Positions 10,945 to 23,440 of a stretch of 64,000 nt of DNA are shown here, one piece after another. Positions within the stretch are counted from its first letter, which is position 1. Every line of letters begins with the position of its first letter. The stretch is from Craterostigma plantagineum (taxonomy: Eukaryota; Streptophyta; Magnoliopsida; Lamiales; Linderniaceae): assembly GCA_027422505.1 (NCBI GenBank), contig JAPQWV010000005.1, positions 11,413,501 to 11,477,500 of the forward strand, in the 5' to 3' direction. Both the position numbers and the translations under genes were made by a program. The notes beneath the pieces were generated by a model that ran no database searches, was not told where the DNA came from, and saw only the letters and a list, made by a program, of their open reading frames with translations.

Positions 10945-12778
10945 TGTTGGGATACCCGGTGTCTCCCGGAGACGCCACGTCCCCGGGTACGGTGCGGAAT
11001 AAAATTTTTCCGGGTTCCCTTATTGCCCTCGTTGCTCGGATCAGAATAGTAACACATAGACATGTAATAGGGCGGGTCAAACCCGTAGAGAATTACCGGT
11101 TGAAGCGAGTGGCAGCTCCTCGTCCTTTTCTTCAAGACTTCGTCGATGGTGGTGGATGGCACTAGATCGTCACGCCGACCTCGCAGTGTACCACGGAATC
11201 AGTTCTCTAAAGATGGCTAGAGAGAACCGAGCCGTCGCGTGGGAGAAAAGTGTTTCTTTTTCGGTGTGTGTTTTGTGCCTTTGTTGAGGATGAAAATTTC
11301 ACTCTACAAATTATGAAATAGGGCTGCCCTATTTATAATATGATATATTTGGAAATCCCTAGGATATCTCAAAGATATGGTTTTCGATTTTGCTCCTTAA
11401 GTGGAGAGATTTTGCCATATCTTTCTCTCCCTTATTTAATTCAAAATTCATATGAGGATACTTACCATAATTAGACAACTAACTTAAATACTAAGTCAAA
11501 CTAAGCATATTTAAATATGGTATAAAATTCGAAACTTAATCCAAGATTAATTTCGAAATTTTCACCTTAAAATAAATAATATTCCAAATACATTATTTCC
11601 ATATTTATCTTTAATTTTTTCGAAATTAATTCTCAAAGTTAGTTTCATACGAAGTCCGACTTCGGTCCATTAAACGGCCCGAGGCCCACTAAGGCGCGGC
11701 CCAACAGCCCAAGGCCCATTAAGGCCCAAAACACTTTCTCTCCTTATCAGTACACGTTGATGATCCTTTTTAAGCCCGACTCTCTAGGTTCAACTCAATC
11801 GGCAGGGGAGGAATCCAAGAGTCCGGCAGTTACCTAGCCCATCCCGCAGTACCGGACCGTAACCCGATTCGAGTGCGAATTTCGACCCAGTCTTTATTCG
11901 AGAACCTTACTATAGATTATAGTACTACGTATAAACCCTTCAGCCGTGTCCCAATCGAGTGAGAGCCATGGTCTATGTCAAACTCACTATACTCGATTCT
12001 ATGATAAAACGGGGACGAGGCAAATTACCAAACTACCCTCCATGTCTAACATGACTTAGTTCAGTACCTTGGCCAAGGATTTCGTAATTTCCCGTCGCCG
12101 TCCTCATAGGACACTTATCTCGATTACTTGCGAGACTGTGAATCCGTACTCGGCAGTCTAAGCCCGGCAATCACAGATCGTCATCAAGACCGCATCTGGC
12201 CCGCTGACCCATGCAACAGCAAATCGGGTCGAGGGGAACCAGTGACACTCGAGACTTCAAAGTCAACTCCGTCGAAGCCCCTTTCGGTCTAAGGTTCACG
12301 TAGACTACTATAGTGTTGTCGTCGGTCATTGACACTCCTTGATTAATAAGCCATGTTCGACCGTACGACCCGTGAGTCAGTGTCTATGAAACGATTCAAT
12401 CCCTTGATTCGACTCATATCACAAGTCATGACCTCCGCTTCCAAGCGGGATATCGGCACTCGACAGGTCATCGACAAGTAAGCCATAATCGGTTATCCAG
12501 CACCCAACTGGAGCCTAAGGCTTACGGACTTTTAATGCTCGAGGTTAAGAGTCCACTGGTGCCTTCCTCTCTCGTACCCATCGAGAACAGTGACTCAACT
12601 CGACACATTTGGATTTGTTCATTTATTGCTTTACCGAATGCTTAGTAAAGTACTCTTATTTCCAATAGACGAACAATGCCACACAAAATATCTTATTACA
12701 TAAAAGGTTGAAAGATAAATAAACTAATGCCCTATACAATCTAATCCTCGTATAGCATTCGAGGGCATATTCCTAACA
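10945..12778 (-). repeat. 3' LTR of the Angela-type element (element orientation)
   Basis: It runs on the plus strand from TGTTGGGATACCC to TCCTAACA, 1834 bp. It is nearly the same as 18537-20452 but lacks 82 bp present there after about 19223. That missing segment also exists in the related LTR at 53632-57252, so the loss is a deletion in this copy. Confidence 0.93.
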
Positions 12779-12793
12779 ATCTCCCACTTGCAC

Positions 12794-15700
12794 TCAATGC
12801 CATGCGCTGCAGTATCTAATACCCATCTTTTCGAGATGTCTAGCCAGCACCGCCTGTGATAGAGGCTTGGTGAACGGGTCGGCCACGTTTTCTGCGGTCG
12901 CAATCTTCTACTCGGCTATGTAGCCATTCTCAACGAATCCACGTAACACGTGGTACTTTCTTTCTATATGTTTGGACCTGCTGTGAGATCTCGGTTCTTT
13001 CGCCTGAGCAATAGCGCCAGTATTGTCACACCACAATGGCAATGGCCTATCTGCTAAGGAAAGGCATCATGTTCTTCCAAGAACTTTCTCATCCAAACAC
13101 CTTCCTTTGCTGCCTCTGAGGCCGCTATATACTCTGCTTCGCAGGTGGAATATGCAGTAGTGCTCTGTTTGGAACTTTTCCAAGACACCGCTCCACCGTT
13201 GAGCGTAAAGACAAACCCTGAAGTGGATTTTCGGTCGTCCACGTCAGACTGGAAATCCGAATCCGTATACCCTTCCACTTACAATTCTCCATTACCATAG
13301 ACCAGCATCATATCCTTAGTCCGTCTGAGGTACTTGAGGATAGTCTTGACTGCTGTCCAATGTTCCTTACCAGGGTCAGCCTGAAACCGACTGACTACGC
13401 TCACAGCGTACGCCAAGTCAGGTCGCGTGCAAAGCATCGCGTACATCAAGCTACCCACTGCGGATGCATAGGGGATTCCATTCATCTCTTTCCGCTCCAA
13501 CTCACTTTAAGGGCTCATAGCCTTGGAAAGGTGAATCCCATGCCGCATAGGCAGGAACCCTTTCTTAGAGTTGTCCATATTATATCGCTTCAGGACCTTC
13601 TCTAAGTAAAGGGCCTGGGAGAGTCCTAACATACGATTCGCTCGATATCTATAAAGGCGAATCCCCAAGATGTAGGTAGCTTCTCCCAAGTCTCTCATGG
13701 AGAATTCGGATGAAAGCCACGCTTTCACCATCGAGAGCATTCCAATATCATTTCCTATCAAAAGGATGTCGTCCACGTACAATACAAGGAAAGATATTAT
13801 GCTCCCACTACTTTTCTTGTAGACGCAAGGTTCGTCTTCATTCTTTAAGAATCCATGGCCCTTGACCACTTCATCGAACCGAAGATTCTAGCTTCTGGAG
13901 GCTTGTTTCAGTCCATAAATGGACTTGTTCAGTTTGTACACCTTATGAGCATCTCCTTGCGATGTAAAACCCTTGGGCTGCTCCATATATGTTTCCTCCT
14001 TGAGATATCCGTTAGGAACGCAGTTTTCACATCCATCTGCCAGATCTCATAGTCATAGTGCGCAGCTATCGCAAGCAATGTTCGAATGGACTTCATCATA
14101 GCAACAGGCGAAAAGGTCTCCTCATAGTCAATGCCCTCCTTTTGACTGTACCCTTTCGCCAAAAGCCTAGCTTTGTATGTATCAACCAATCCGTCAGATC
14201 CTATCTTTCTCATGTAGATCCATTTACACCCAATGGGTCTAAACCATCTGGGAGGTCTACTAGAGTCCAGACTTGGTTTTCGTGCATAGAATCCATTTCG
14301 GCTTGCATAGCTTTAAGCCATTTCTCCGAATCCTTATCCCTGATTGCCTGGTCATAGGTAGTGGGATCGTCTCCGACGTGGCCTTCCATCGCAGCAACCT
14401 CGTGCTCGATGTGGACCATCCCATATCTCTCAGGCTGGCGAGATACTCGACCCAACCTGCGCAAGTCAGGTTGCACCTCGAACTGCTCTACGGTGTCACC
14501 CGACACTGGAGTTTGTGAAAGCACTTCTGAATACTCTCCAAGAGTTACTTCGCGACCCGCTCCACCTTCTCGAACGAAATCTTCTTCGAGAAAGTGAGCC
14601 TGAAGGGCTACAACGAATCTCTGATCGTCGTGGAAGTAAAACTGATATCCCATGGAATCCTCAGGATATCCGACAAAACGTCATTTCACAGCCTTCGATT
14701 CCAGTTTATCTGTCTTGAGCTTTTTCACAAACGCGGGGCAACCCCAAATTCTAATGTGATTCAAGCTCGGTTTTCGTCCTGTCCATATCTTATACGGAAT
14801 ACGATCGACAGACTATGTAGGAAATCTATTCAGAATGTGTGCCGCTATCAACAGGGCATGACCCCACAACGATATGGGCAGGTCTGTATAGCTTAGCATA
14901 GATCGAACCTTATCCAACAGAGTTCGATTTCTGCGTTCGGACACACCGTTCAACTGCGGTGTTCCGGGCGGTGTCATCTGTGAAATTATCCCGTTCTCTT
15001 TTAAGAACTCGCCAAACTCGAGGCTCATGTACTCACCGCCTCGATCTGATCGCACGGCTTTAATGCTCTTTCCAGTCTGATTTTCCACCAAAGCCTTGTA
15101 CTCTTTGAACCATTCAAAAGTATCAGACTTATTCTTCATGAGATACACCTTGCCAAAGCGAGAGTGATCATCAGTGAAGGTAACGAAATAATGGAAGTTA
15201 CCGCGAGCCGCTACCCCGAACGGTCCGCAAACATCCGTGTGGATCAGACCGAGAAGTTCTGCGGCTCTCGTGAAAGTCCCTGTGAAGGGCGACTTGGTCA
15301 TCTTTCCAAGGATACAAGATTCACAAGTTGGATAGGGATCAGACCCAAGCGGCTTTATAACGCCGGTTTTCTCCAACTCAAGAATCTTCTGTTCTCCAGC
15401 GTGACCGAGTCGAAGATGCCACAGCAGTCTCGAGTTCGACTCCAATTTTCGTTTGTTGGTGACTGTATTCACAGTTTTTATTTTATCTTCGATATTTAGG
15501 TAATACAACCCATTTAGTTAACTTGCACTTCCGACGCAATTATTTCCAAAATAAATATTGCATATATTATTACTAAAACGGAACTCATAACCGTTTCCGC
15601 TCAAAACGGGAATAGAAACAATATTCTTAAGCCCCTTGGGCAAAACCAAACAATCGGAAAGCAGTAAACTATGTCTAGTAGATAAAACGAGAGTTCTTGA

Positions 15701-16768
15701 TCCAATGTGGATCGCCGGTACACTATGTCCGCTTCCTACGTTGATCATGATCTCTCGATCCGCCAGCTTCCTACTTCGTTCCAGACCCTGGTTCGAAACA
15801 CAGATGTGAGCACTAGCTCCCGAGTCTAAGATCCATGAAGCAGAATATACTATAATAGAACAATTTGTTTCCAAAACGTAAAGTTCTTTACCTGAGGCGG
15901 CTAGCTTCGGGCAATCGCGCTTCCAATGGCCAAGCTCATTGCAGTGAAGGCACTTGTCCGTCGGCTTGGCGCCTTTGAACACGTTCTTCTTGGCCTTGCC
16001 TTTCGAAATTCGTCCTTTGGGCTTATTGGGCTTGTCCGACTTTTTCTTTGTACTCGACCCTCGAGTCTTAGCATTCGCGACAAGAACAACTTCCTTTCCT
16101 TTCACCTTCTTCATCTGAGTCTGCGCTGCCGACAACTGGTTCATTAACCCAGTCAATGTCATCTCGGCCTTGTTCATATTAAAGTTCACGATGAACGAAT
16201 TGAAGGAAGGTGGGAGCGACTGAAGTATGAGATCGTTCTAGAGTTCGTTATCCATGATAAAGTCCAGTGCCTCGAGTCTCCAATCGATCATCTTGAGCAC
16301 ATGCGATCCGACGTCACTTCCCTCAGCCATTTTGCAATGAAATAGTTGCTCCGTCAGGGAATAGCGAGCACTCCTGGAATGTTCGCCAAAAAGCTCCTTC
16401 AAATGAAGCAAAATGGCACCCACTTCCATTTCCGAGTGAGTGCGCTGCAACTCATTGCTCATGGAAAGAAGTATATAGCCCTTGACCTTTGGCTCGTCTA
16501 TCTGCCATTTGGCATACGCAGCCCGGTCTTCGTCACTCGCATCAGTCCCTGGGACTTGCGGTACGGGGGAATCGAGGACATAAGTCAGCGACTCCATACC
16601 TAGGACTATCCTCAGGTTACGGAGCCAGTCCACGTAGTTTGGTCCCACCAAACAGTTTCTCTCAAGCAGCATAGTAATTATGTTCGTCATGGCAGTAAAT
16701 AGAAAGAAACGTAAAGCTGCAGAAAATAAAGCTCTAATTAGGTTTATCTTATCATTCATCAAGCGCAA
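12794..16768 (-). pseudogene. gag-pol polyprotein of the Angela-type element, with stops
   Basis: Read from right to left. Gag (16768-16238) has the UBN2-type capsid region. The gag tail (16189-15518) holds the zinc knuckle CLHCNELGHWKRDCP and protease WILDSGASAHIC. Integrase (15508-14813) has the HHCC zinc region (WHLRLGHAG ... CESCILGK) and the D,D,E residues in HTDVCGP, RSDRGGEY and GVSERRNRT. Reverse transcriptase (14653-13279) includes ARLLAKGYSQKEGIDYEETF and LYVDDILL. RNase H (13278-12794) has [14 protein letters not shown] and DPFTKPL, ending at TGA (12794-12796). Most segments are joined by single in-frame stops, several at expected Gln codons, with few frameshifts (one near 14210). 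Length and order are those of a full Copia polyprotein; it cannot be translated whole. Confidence 0.93.
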
Positions 16769-18523
16769 ACAAGGGCTTTTCGTTTCGCTTGACTCCCACT
16801 ATTTTTCTCGAAAAACTATCCTCCCGAGAAGAGTTTCGGAAACCTCGTTGAAAGTTTCATAGTGGAGTTGATGTCCCCGACTCGACTAGACTCGCCTCAG
16901 CCTTTAACGCAATATTTGGCTCATCTAATCTTATCGAAGTCACGTCGAACGCGAACTTATCCAATAAGAGTTTCAACTATCTTAGTCTCAGTCATTGACC
17001 CTCACGGCTAACCCTGCTTATTGGGTTTAACTGCCTAAGTGTGACCTATCAACTTATGCTCAAATCGCACAGAATGTACCGCCCCTTGCTGCCATACGCT
17101 TCGTGGGGGGCGGACTGGTATGACGAGCGGCGTCCAAGACACACCCGAGACGCTAACACTGGAGCGGGATATACGACGCCAACTTACTCGGAACAAATCG
17201 CAAAACTCCCCAATGCTAGACATCTCAAGCATGATAGAAGACAGGAATCCAATTCCTTTACCCACTTAGTATTTGTCAAACGGGAGAATAAACCATCTCA
17301 CATAAGATCACATAAAACATGCATATCATTTCAAAAACCAACACGCACGTCGGTAGTAAATTTACCCTAGGAAAATAAACTACAAGACAACACAAGCGGG
17401 TTATTTCTAGCCTATCCCTATTACATGCGTCTTCAAAAGACCTCGGGTCGTCGCACGGGTCTTGAAGTCGTCAAACGTCCTTCGTCACTCGAACGGCCTC
17501 AAAGTCACCGAACGTCCACCACCTTGTCACCGCCGGAGGGTTGCCTTCCATCAAATGGGACCTCGTCTTCGTACTTAAGTCTAATCTAATAAAACGGTAA
17601 ATTACAACACGGGGGGATCATAAGTCCCGAACAACCCGTAAATGAATACAACCCGGGGGGACGTAACCGTTAACAAATGACCCGGAAGCCAAATTCCTAA
17701 ACCCGCAAGTGCGCCTTAAATCACATTCGTAACGAGTACGTTGACAATTACATGATTTTAAAAAGAAACAAAAATTGGGCCTTAAACGGGGCCAAACCCA
17801 TTAAAAGGCCCGTTAAGGCTTTGAGCATGCAGCCCTAACATAGCTGCCGCGACTCAAATCGCTCAGCCGTCAAAACACGCTGGGGAGCCATGGCGGAGAA
17901 GGCCGCCGGCATGGAGTCCCTGCTGGAGCCGGTGCCGCCACCGCCGGTGACGCCACGCCGCGCAACGCGCGCGTGTTCAGCGCGCGGCATAATACTGCCG
18001 CGACTACCTCGTCACCTCAGCCCCTTCGTGCCGAGTCACTGCCTCTCCAGGAGAGATCGCCGCCGCAGCGTTCCGCCCGAGCCGGAGTAGCTGCGGCTAT
18101 CTTGCGCAGCGCGCACCATGCATGCCATCGCAGTCCGCGGCCAAAGCCGCGGACGATCTCAGTCGGGCCGCCGCACCTTGCGGCGGCGCTGCCCAGGTAT
18201 GGCGCCTAAGCCACCATGGCTGGCGTCGGACCCAAGGTTCGAGGCTGATCGGGCCTGCTCAAAGCAACCCGATCCCGCGGCTGTGCCGCCGTTACGGCAC
18301 TCGCAGCCCGCCCGCAACGGGCGGCTGCCGGGGTCCCGCAGTCGCGCGGGTCCCGGTCCGGTTCGTGGTTCATCGTCGGTCTGTACCGCACGAGAGGTGG
18401 CCGTGGGTTGGCAAACGACGCATCGGCAGCCCAACGACGGTCGAACCGTGTCGGCTTTTCGAATGTTGGCAAACGACGCATCGTTTCAATTTAAATACGT
18501 TATGATTCTAATCACAAGCGCCC
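16769..18523 (-). other. 5' leader of the Angela-type element
   Basis: This is the region between primer-binding site and gag, about 1.75 kb. The part at 17880-18440 is strongly GC-rich. The same sequence, in plus orientation, follows the primer-binding site at 57254, so it is a conserved untranslated leader. Open frames on the plus strand here (for example 18118-18594) are antisense and have no recognisable homology. Confidence 0.75.
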
Positions 18524-18535
18524 GCTCTGATACCA
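18524..18535 (-). promoter_or_regulatory. Primer-binding site (initiator tRNA-Met)
   Basis: The minus strand reads TGGTATCAGAGC, one base in from the LTR end at 18537. It is complementary to the 3' end of plant initiator tRNA-Met, the usual primer for Copia reverse transcription. Confidence 0.93.
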
Positions 18536-18536
18536 C

Positions 18537-20452
18537 TGTTGGGATACCCGGTGTCTCCCGGAGACGCCACGTCCCCGGGTACGGTGCGGAATAAAATTTT
18601 TCCGGGTTCCCTTATTGCCCTCGTTGCTCGGATCAGAATAGTAACACATAGACATGTAATAGGGCGGGTCAAACCCGTAGAGAATTACCGGTTGAAGCGA
18701 GTGGCAGCTCCTCGTCCTTTTCTTCAAGACTTCGTCGATGGTGGTGGATGGCACTAGATCGTCACGCCGACCTTGCAGTGTACCACGGAATCAGTTCTCT
18801 AAAGATGGCTAGAGAGAACCGAGCCGTCGCGTGGGAGAAAAGTGTTTCTTTTTCGGTGTGTGTTTTGTGCCTTTGTTGAGGACGAAAATTTCACTCTACA
18901 AATTATGAAATAGGGCTGCCCTATTTATAATATGATATATTTGGAAATCCCTAGGATATCTCAAAGATATGGTTTTCGATTTTGCTCCTTAAGTGGAGAG
19001 ATTTTGCCATATCTTTCTCTCCCTTATTTAATTCAAAATTCATATAAGGATACTTGCCATAATTAGACAACTAACTTAAATACTAAGTCAAACTAAGTAT
19101 ATTTAAATATGGTATAAAATTCGAAACTTAATCCAAGATTAATTTCGAAATTTTCACCTTAAAATAAATAATATTCCAAATACATTATTTCCATATTTAT
19201 ATTTAATTTTTTGAAATTAATTCCCAAGGCATAATTCGAAAATCAGCTTAGGGTCAAATTCCAATTTTACCCTCAAGCCTTTTAAGCACTTGGCCAAGCC
19301 CAAGTCTCAAAGTTAGTTTCATACGAAGTCCGACTTCGGTCCATTAAACGGCCCGAGGCCAACTAAGGCGCGGCCCAACAGCCCAAGGCCCGTTAAGCCC
19401 CAAAACACTTTCTCTCCTTATCAGTACACGTTGATGATCCTTTTTAAGCCCGACTCTCTAGGTTCGACTCAATTGGCAAGGGAGGAATCCAAGAGTCCGG
19501 CAGTTACCTAGCCAATCCCGCAGTAGCGGACCGTAACCCGATTCGAGTGCGAATTTCGACCCAGTCTTTATTCGAGAACCTTACTATAGATTATAGTACT
19601 ACGTATAAACCCTTCAGCCGTGTCCCAATTGAGTGAGAGCCATGGTCTATGTCAAACTCACTATACTCGATTCTATGATAAAACGGGGACGAGGCAAATT
19701 ACCAAACTACCCTCCATGTCTAACATGAGTTAGTTCAGTACCTTGGCCAAGGATTTCGTAATTTCCCGTCGCCGTCCTCATATGACACTTATCTCGATTA
19801 CTGGCGAGACTGTGAATCCGTACTCGGCGGTCTAAGCCCGGCAATCACAGATCGTCATCAAGACCGCATCTGGCCCGCTGACCCATGCAACAGCAAATCG
19901 GGTCGAGGGGAACCAGTGACAGTCGAGACTTCAAAGTCAACTCCGTAGAAGCCGCTTTCGGTCTAAGGTTCACGTAGACTACTATAGTGTTGTCGTCGGT
20001 CATTGACACTCATTGAGTAATAAGCCATGTTCGACCGTACGACCCGTGAGTCTGTGTCCATGAAACGATTCAATCCCTTGATTCGACTCGTATCACAAGT
20101 CATGACCTCCTCTTCCAAGCAGGATATCGGCACTCGACAGGTCATCGACAAATAAGCCATAATCGGTTATCCAGCACCCAACTGGAGCCTAAGGCTTACG
20201 GTCTTTTAATGCTCGAGGTTAAGAGTCCACTGGTGCCTTCCTCTCTTGTACCCATCGAGAACAGTGACTCAACTCGACACATTTGGATTTGTTCATTTAT
20301 TGCTTTACCGGATGCTTAGTAAAGTACTCTTATTTCCAATAGACGAACAATGCCACACAAAATATCTTATCACATAAAAGGTTGAAAGATAAATAAGCTA
20401 ATGCCCTATACAATCTAATCCTCGTATAGCATTCGAGGGCATATTCCTAACA
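18537..20452 (-). repeat. 5' LTR of the Angela-type element (element orientation)
   Basis: It has the same TG...CA ends as 10945-12778 and is 1916 bp long. It would carry the promoter driving leftward transcription into gag-pol. It differs from its partner by scattered substitutions and the 82 bp segment. Confidence 0.93.
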
Positions 20453-21330
20453 GAAACCAAACAGCACCTCTTTGAACTCACTCTTGACTATCTTCTGTTG
20501 GGTACCACCATGTGTGAATTCTTGAAGCACCTGCGCCCCATTACACCGTACTATGTTTCTTCTTTCAAGATTCCATTACCGACCAACCTCTATTACAGCA
20601 GCCCATGTCCGAAATCACAGAGAATAATAGGTATTGAAAAGGTGGAAAAATTGTGGAATAAACCTGAGAATATATCTGGTCGGCTCCTCTTGCTAGCGAA
20701 AGAAAACTCAGACCGCCCACCGAAGCTCTCATTCCTGGACAGTGAGCTTCTCAAAGGCCTTAACAATGAGGTCTTTCAATGACCTTTCCGGCGAACTAAT
20801 TTCGAGCTCGAAAGCAGAAGTTTTAAATATTATAAGAATTACGACTGGGTCACGCTTTAATCCGTCGGCCATGCCTTCCAAGAAATCAGAAAGCACCTCT
20901 TTGAACTTACTCTTGCCTATCTTCTCTTGGGTACCACCATGTGTGATCGAAAGCAGAGGTTTTAACGAACTCGCTAAGATCTAAGGCGTCGATTCGAAGA
21001 ATTACGACTGGGTCCCGCTTTAATCCTTCGGCCATGCCTGTCAAGCAGTCAGAAAGCACCTCTTTGAACACACTCTTGCCTATCTTCTCTTGGGTACCAC
21101 CATGTGTGAATTCTTGAAGCACCTGCGCCCCATTACACAATACTATGTTTCTTCTTTCAAGATTCCATTACCGACCAACATTTATTACAGCAGCCCATAT
21201 CCAAAATCGCGCAGAATATAGGTATTGAAAGGGGGGTGGGGGAAATTGAGGAATAAACCTGAGAATAGATATGATCGGCTCCTCTCGCTCGCAAAAGAAA
21301 ACTCAAACCTCCCGCCGAAGCTCCCATTCT
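20453..21330 (-). pseudogene. EF-hand exon copies 2 (continued) and 3
   Basis: 20453-20730 continues the exon cut at 10944, with the shared flank that includes ATTCCATTACCGACCAAC. 20740-21140 is a further unit in which the approximately 170 bp segment encoding EKIGKSEFKEVLSD...GLKRDPVVILRID appears twice (about 20810-20945 and 20945-21120), joined out of frame so that THGG reads as HTWW. A shared flank follows to about 21290. Not coding. Confidence 0.6.
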
Positions 21331-21990
21331 TGGACAGTGAGCTTCTCAAAGGCCTTAACAATGTGGTCTTTCAATGACCTTTCCGTCAAACTAATTTCGG
21401 GCTTGAAAGCAGAAGTTTTAACGAACCCGCTAAGATCTGAGCCACCGATTCGAAGAATTACGACTGGGTCCCGCTTTAATATGCCGGCCATGCCTGCCAA
21501 GAATCAGAATGCACCTCTTTGAACTGGCTCTTGCCTATGTTCTCTTGGGTACCCCCATGTGTGATCGAAAGCAGAGGTTTTAACGAACCCGCTAAGATCT
21601 GAGCCGTCTATTCGAAGAATTATGACTGGGTCCCGCTTTAATCCGTCGGCCGGGCCTGCCAAGAAATCAGAAAGCACCTTTTTCAACTCACTCTTGTCTA
21701 TCTTCTCTTAGATACCATCATGTGTGAATTCTTGAAGCACCTGCGCCCATTACACAATACTATGTTTCTTCTTTCAAGATTCCATTACCGACCAACATTT
21801 ATTACAGCAGCCCATGTCCGAAATCACAAAGAACAATAGGTATTGAAAAGGGAGGAAACTGAGGAATAAACCTGGGAATAGATCTGAGCGGATCCTCTCG
21901 CTAGCGAAAGAAAACTCAGACCGCCCGCCGAAGCTCTCAATCCTGCGCGACCTCGACCACCCAGCAATCGACGACTCCGGCTGGGGCGGG
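21331..21990 (-). pseudogene. EF-hand exon copy 4
   Basis: This unit has the same structure as the previous one: KAFEKLTVQE at 21330-21370 on the minus strand, then two out-of-frame copies of the GLKRDPVVILRI-encoding segment (about 21400-21560 and 21560-21725), then the shared flank to about 21925. Sequence beyond 21940 (rich in CCG/CGA) is not repeated elsewhere in the window. Confidence 0.58.
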
Positions 21991-22190
21991 AGAATCAAAA
22001 GCCTTCCCCCAATCGCGGGCTTCGGCGACCCACGTACGATTCCCCTTACCCTATTAATGACTACCTTTCTCAGCAATAATCTAATCTACGAAACGCAGAG
22101 AAGAGATTGGTTTTTGGTAATGGCGACTAAGAAACCCTGTTGATTTCATCGCATCCTTAACGATGCGCCGTGGAAGAGGAGAAGCCGTAA

Positions 22191-22440
22191 ATGTCCCAGA
22201 ACAACCCCGAAGCCCTATTCCTCGTCACTTCCTCCACGAAACTATTTTTGCAGTTCCTCACCGAGAAATCGGACGCCGTGACGATTAAAAAGAAGAAGAG
22301 AATGGTGAGGCTCAATCACTTGTGGCTTGCAGCTAAGCGACATCGTCCGACTGCTGATTTTTTGTTCAAAAAGAGCGGATGATTAGATCCAAGTCCGAGA
22401 AAAATCGCGTGTCTTTTGCCACGAAGAGCATTGATGAGTT
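22191..22440 (+). pseudogene. NF-YC13/POLE-type histone-fold fragment
   Basis: The open frame starting at ATG 22191 reads EALFLVTSSTKLFLQFLTEK, then KKKKRMVRLNHLWLAAKRHR and PTADFLF. This matches the second half of the histone fold in plant NF-YC13-like (DNA polymerase epsilon subunit-like) proteins, where I recall ELFLHFLAEKS...VNLDHLRIAVKRHQPTSDFLLDSLP. The family dimerises through this fold and acts in the nucleus. The first helix (the xFPxxRVKKIMK part) is absent before the ATG, and a stop follows FKKSG. A second frame to about 22440 still resembles the Ser/Lys-rich tail. The 64-codon ORF is most likely a truncated pseudogene; a missed upstream exon is the alternative. Confidence 0.6.
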
Positions 22441-23129
22441 ATAGGAAACGAAAAGCCAGACGGAGCTGAGGAGTCGCTGTTTTGCAAATAAAATCCAAAC
22501 CTTCGTGGATGAGTTCTGCCACCCATGTAATTCAGCTGACATATAAGGTTAAAGCGGTAATTTGTTTTACAACTTTTTTAATCTCAATTATACCCTCATA
22601 TAATGATGATGTGCCACTGGCTATAAGTGGTGGCAATTGGTAAATAAATCTTCATACAGGTCTAAGTTGAAAGTTCATATTGAACTTTTATATATATATG
22701 ATATGATATGATTATATTTACGCGTAATATGTTGAAAGATATATAGACTTGGTCATTACATGATATGGTAAGGACAATTGGCACCGAAAACTTTATGAGA
22801 GAGTGGTAAAACAGTTTTTAGAATTGTATCGAAAACTTAGTGATAATAATTTGTTGTGCCGAAAAGTTATAATATTATTTAAGATCTAAAACATCTATGT
22901 ATACCAAAAACTTCTAAGTTTTATTAAGTACCGAAAACCTTTAGACCCTAGGTCAGAAACAATCTTTGCTCAAATTTTCCTTATGCTAAATAATTGAGTT
23001 CTCAGTAATTATAAGAAACTTCTTTAATTCTGTTTAATTATCTCAGCATTCCTAAATTAAATTCCTAAGTTAAATATTTATCCTAAAACCCGTATTAAAT
23101 TTTGCGGGTATTACACCACCCATAACTTA
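22441..23129. other. AT-rich stretch with no recognised feature
   Basis: I see no coding frame, RNA gene or element end. A short family of imperfect repeats around ACCGAAAACTT recurs at about 22784, 22827, 22857 and 22934. Confidence 0.5.
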
Positions 23130-23440
23130 ATTGTTAATTTAGACGGAGTTTAACACATGATAACACATGATCTTCTTTCACTAGACTTAACACATCATAA
23201 TTCATCATCTTCTTCGATTTATACGCACATGACCATCATTTTGCATCACATACTCAGTTTCAAGGTCATCAGTCCTTCCTTCAATGTGATATGTAATGAT
23301 GCTCACATGCATCTAAATTGACGAAGAAGATGCGTAGGGTTTTAAATCGAGTTAAAAGAGATCATGTGCTCTCACGTGTTAATTTCCGCCTAAATTAGCG
23401 ATTAAATTATTCGGTAATTAAAACAACCCAAAATCGATAA
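23130..23440. repeat. Imperfect inverted repeat, possible MITE
   Basis: The left arm (from about 23132: TTAATTTAGACGGAGTTTAA, ACACATGATCTTCTTT) and right arm (to about 23400) are imperfect reverse complements over more than 100 bp, including the CATCTTCTTCG motif in both. Ends and target duplication are not clear, so the class is unresolved. Confidence 0.45.

Larger units (their letters stand above)
10945..20452 (-). mobile_element. Angela-type Ty1/copia retrotransposon
   Basis: Two long LTRs (10945-12778, 18537-20452) bound gag-pol on the minus strand. Flanks give a 5 bp target duplication with one change: GAAGC (10940-10944) and GAAAC (20453-20457). A tRNA-Met primer-binding site adjoins the right LTR and the purine tract AAGTGGGAGAT adjoins the left LTR. 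LTRs of 1.8-1.9 kb, the gag sequence (NYVDWLRNLRIVLG, YILLSMSNELQ) and zinc knuckle CLHCNELGHWKRDCP fit the Angela/BARE lineage. It lies inside a repeated exon of the EF-hand pseudogene. Internal stops make this copy defective. Confidence 0.93.

Noticed and set aside
10584..11165. Plus-strand ORF of 193 codons
   Set aside because: It runs from antisense EF-hand exon sequence into the Angela LTR across the insertion point, so it is a chance frame.
18118..18594. GC-rich plus-strand ORF of 158 codons as a gene
   Set aside because: It is antisense to the conserved untranslated leader of the Angela element and has no recognisable motif; the homologous region at 57254-58298 does not keep the frame.
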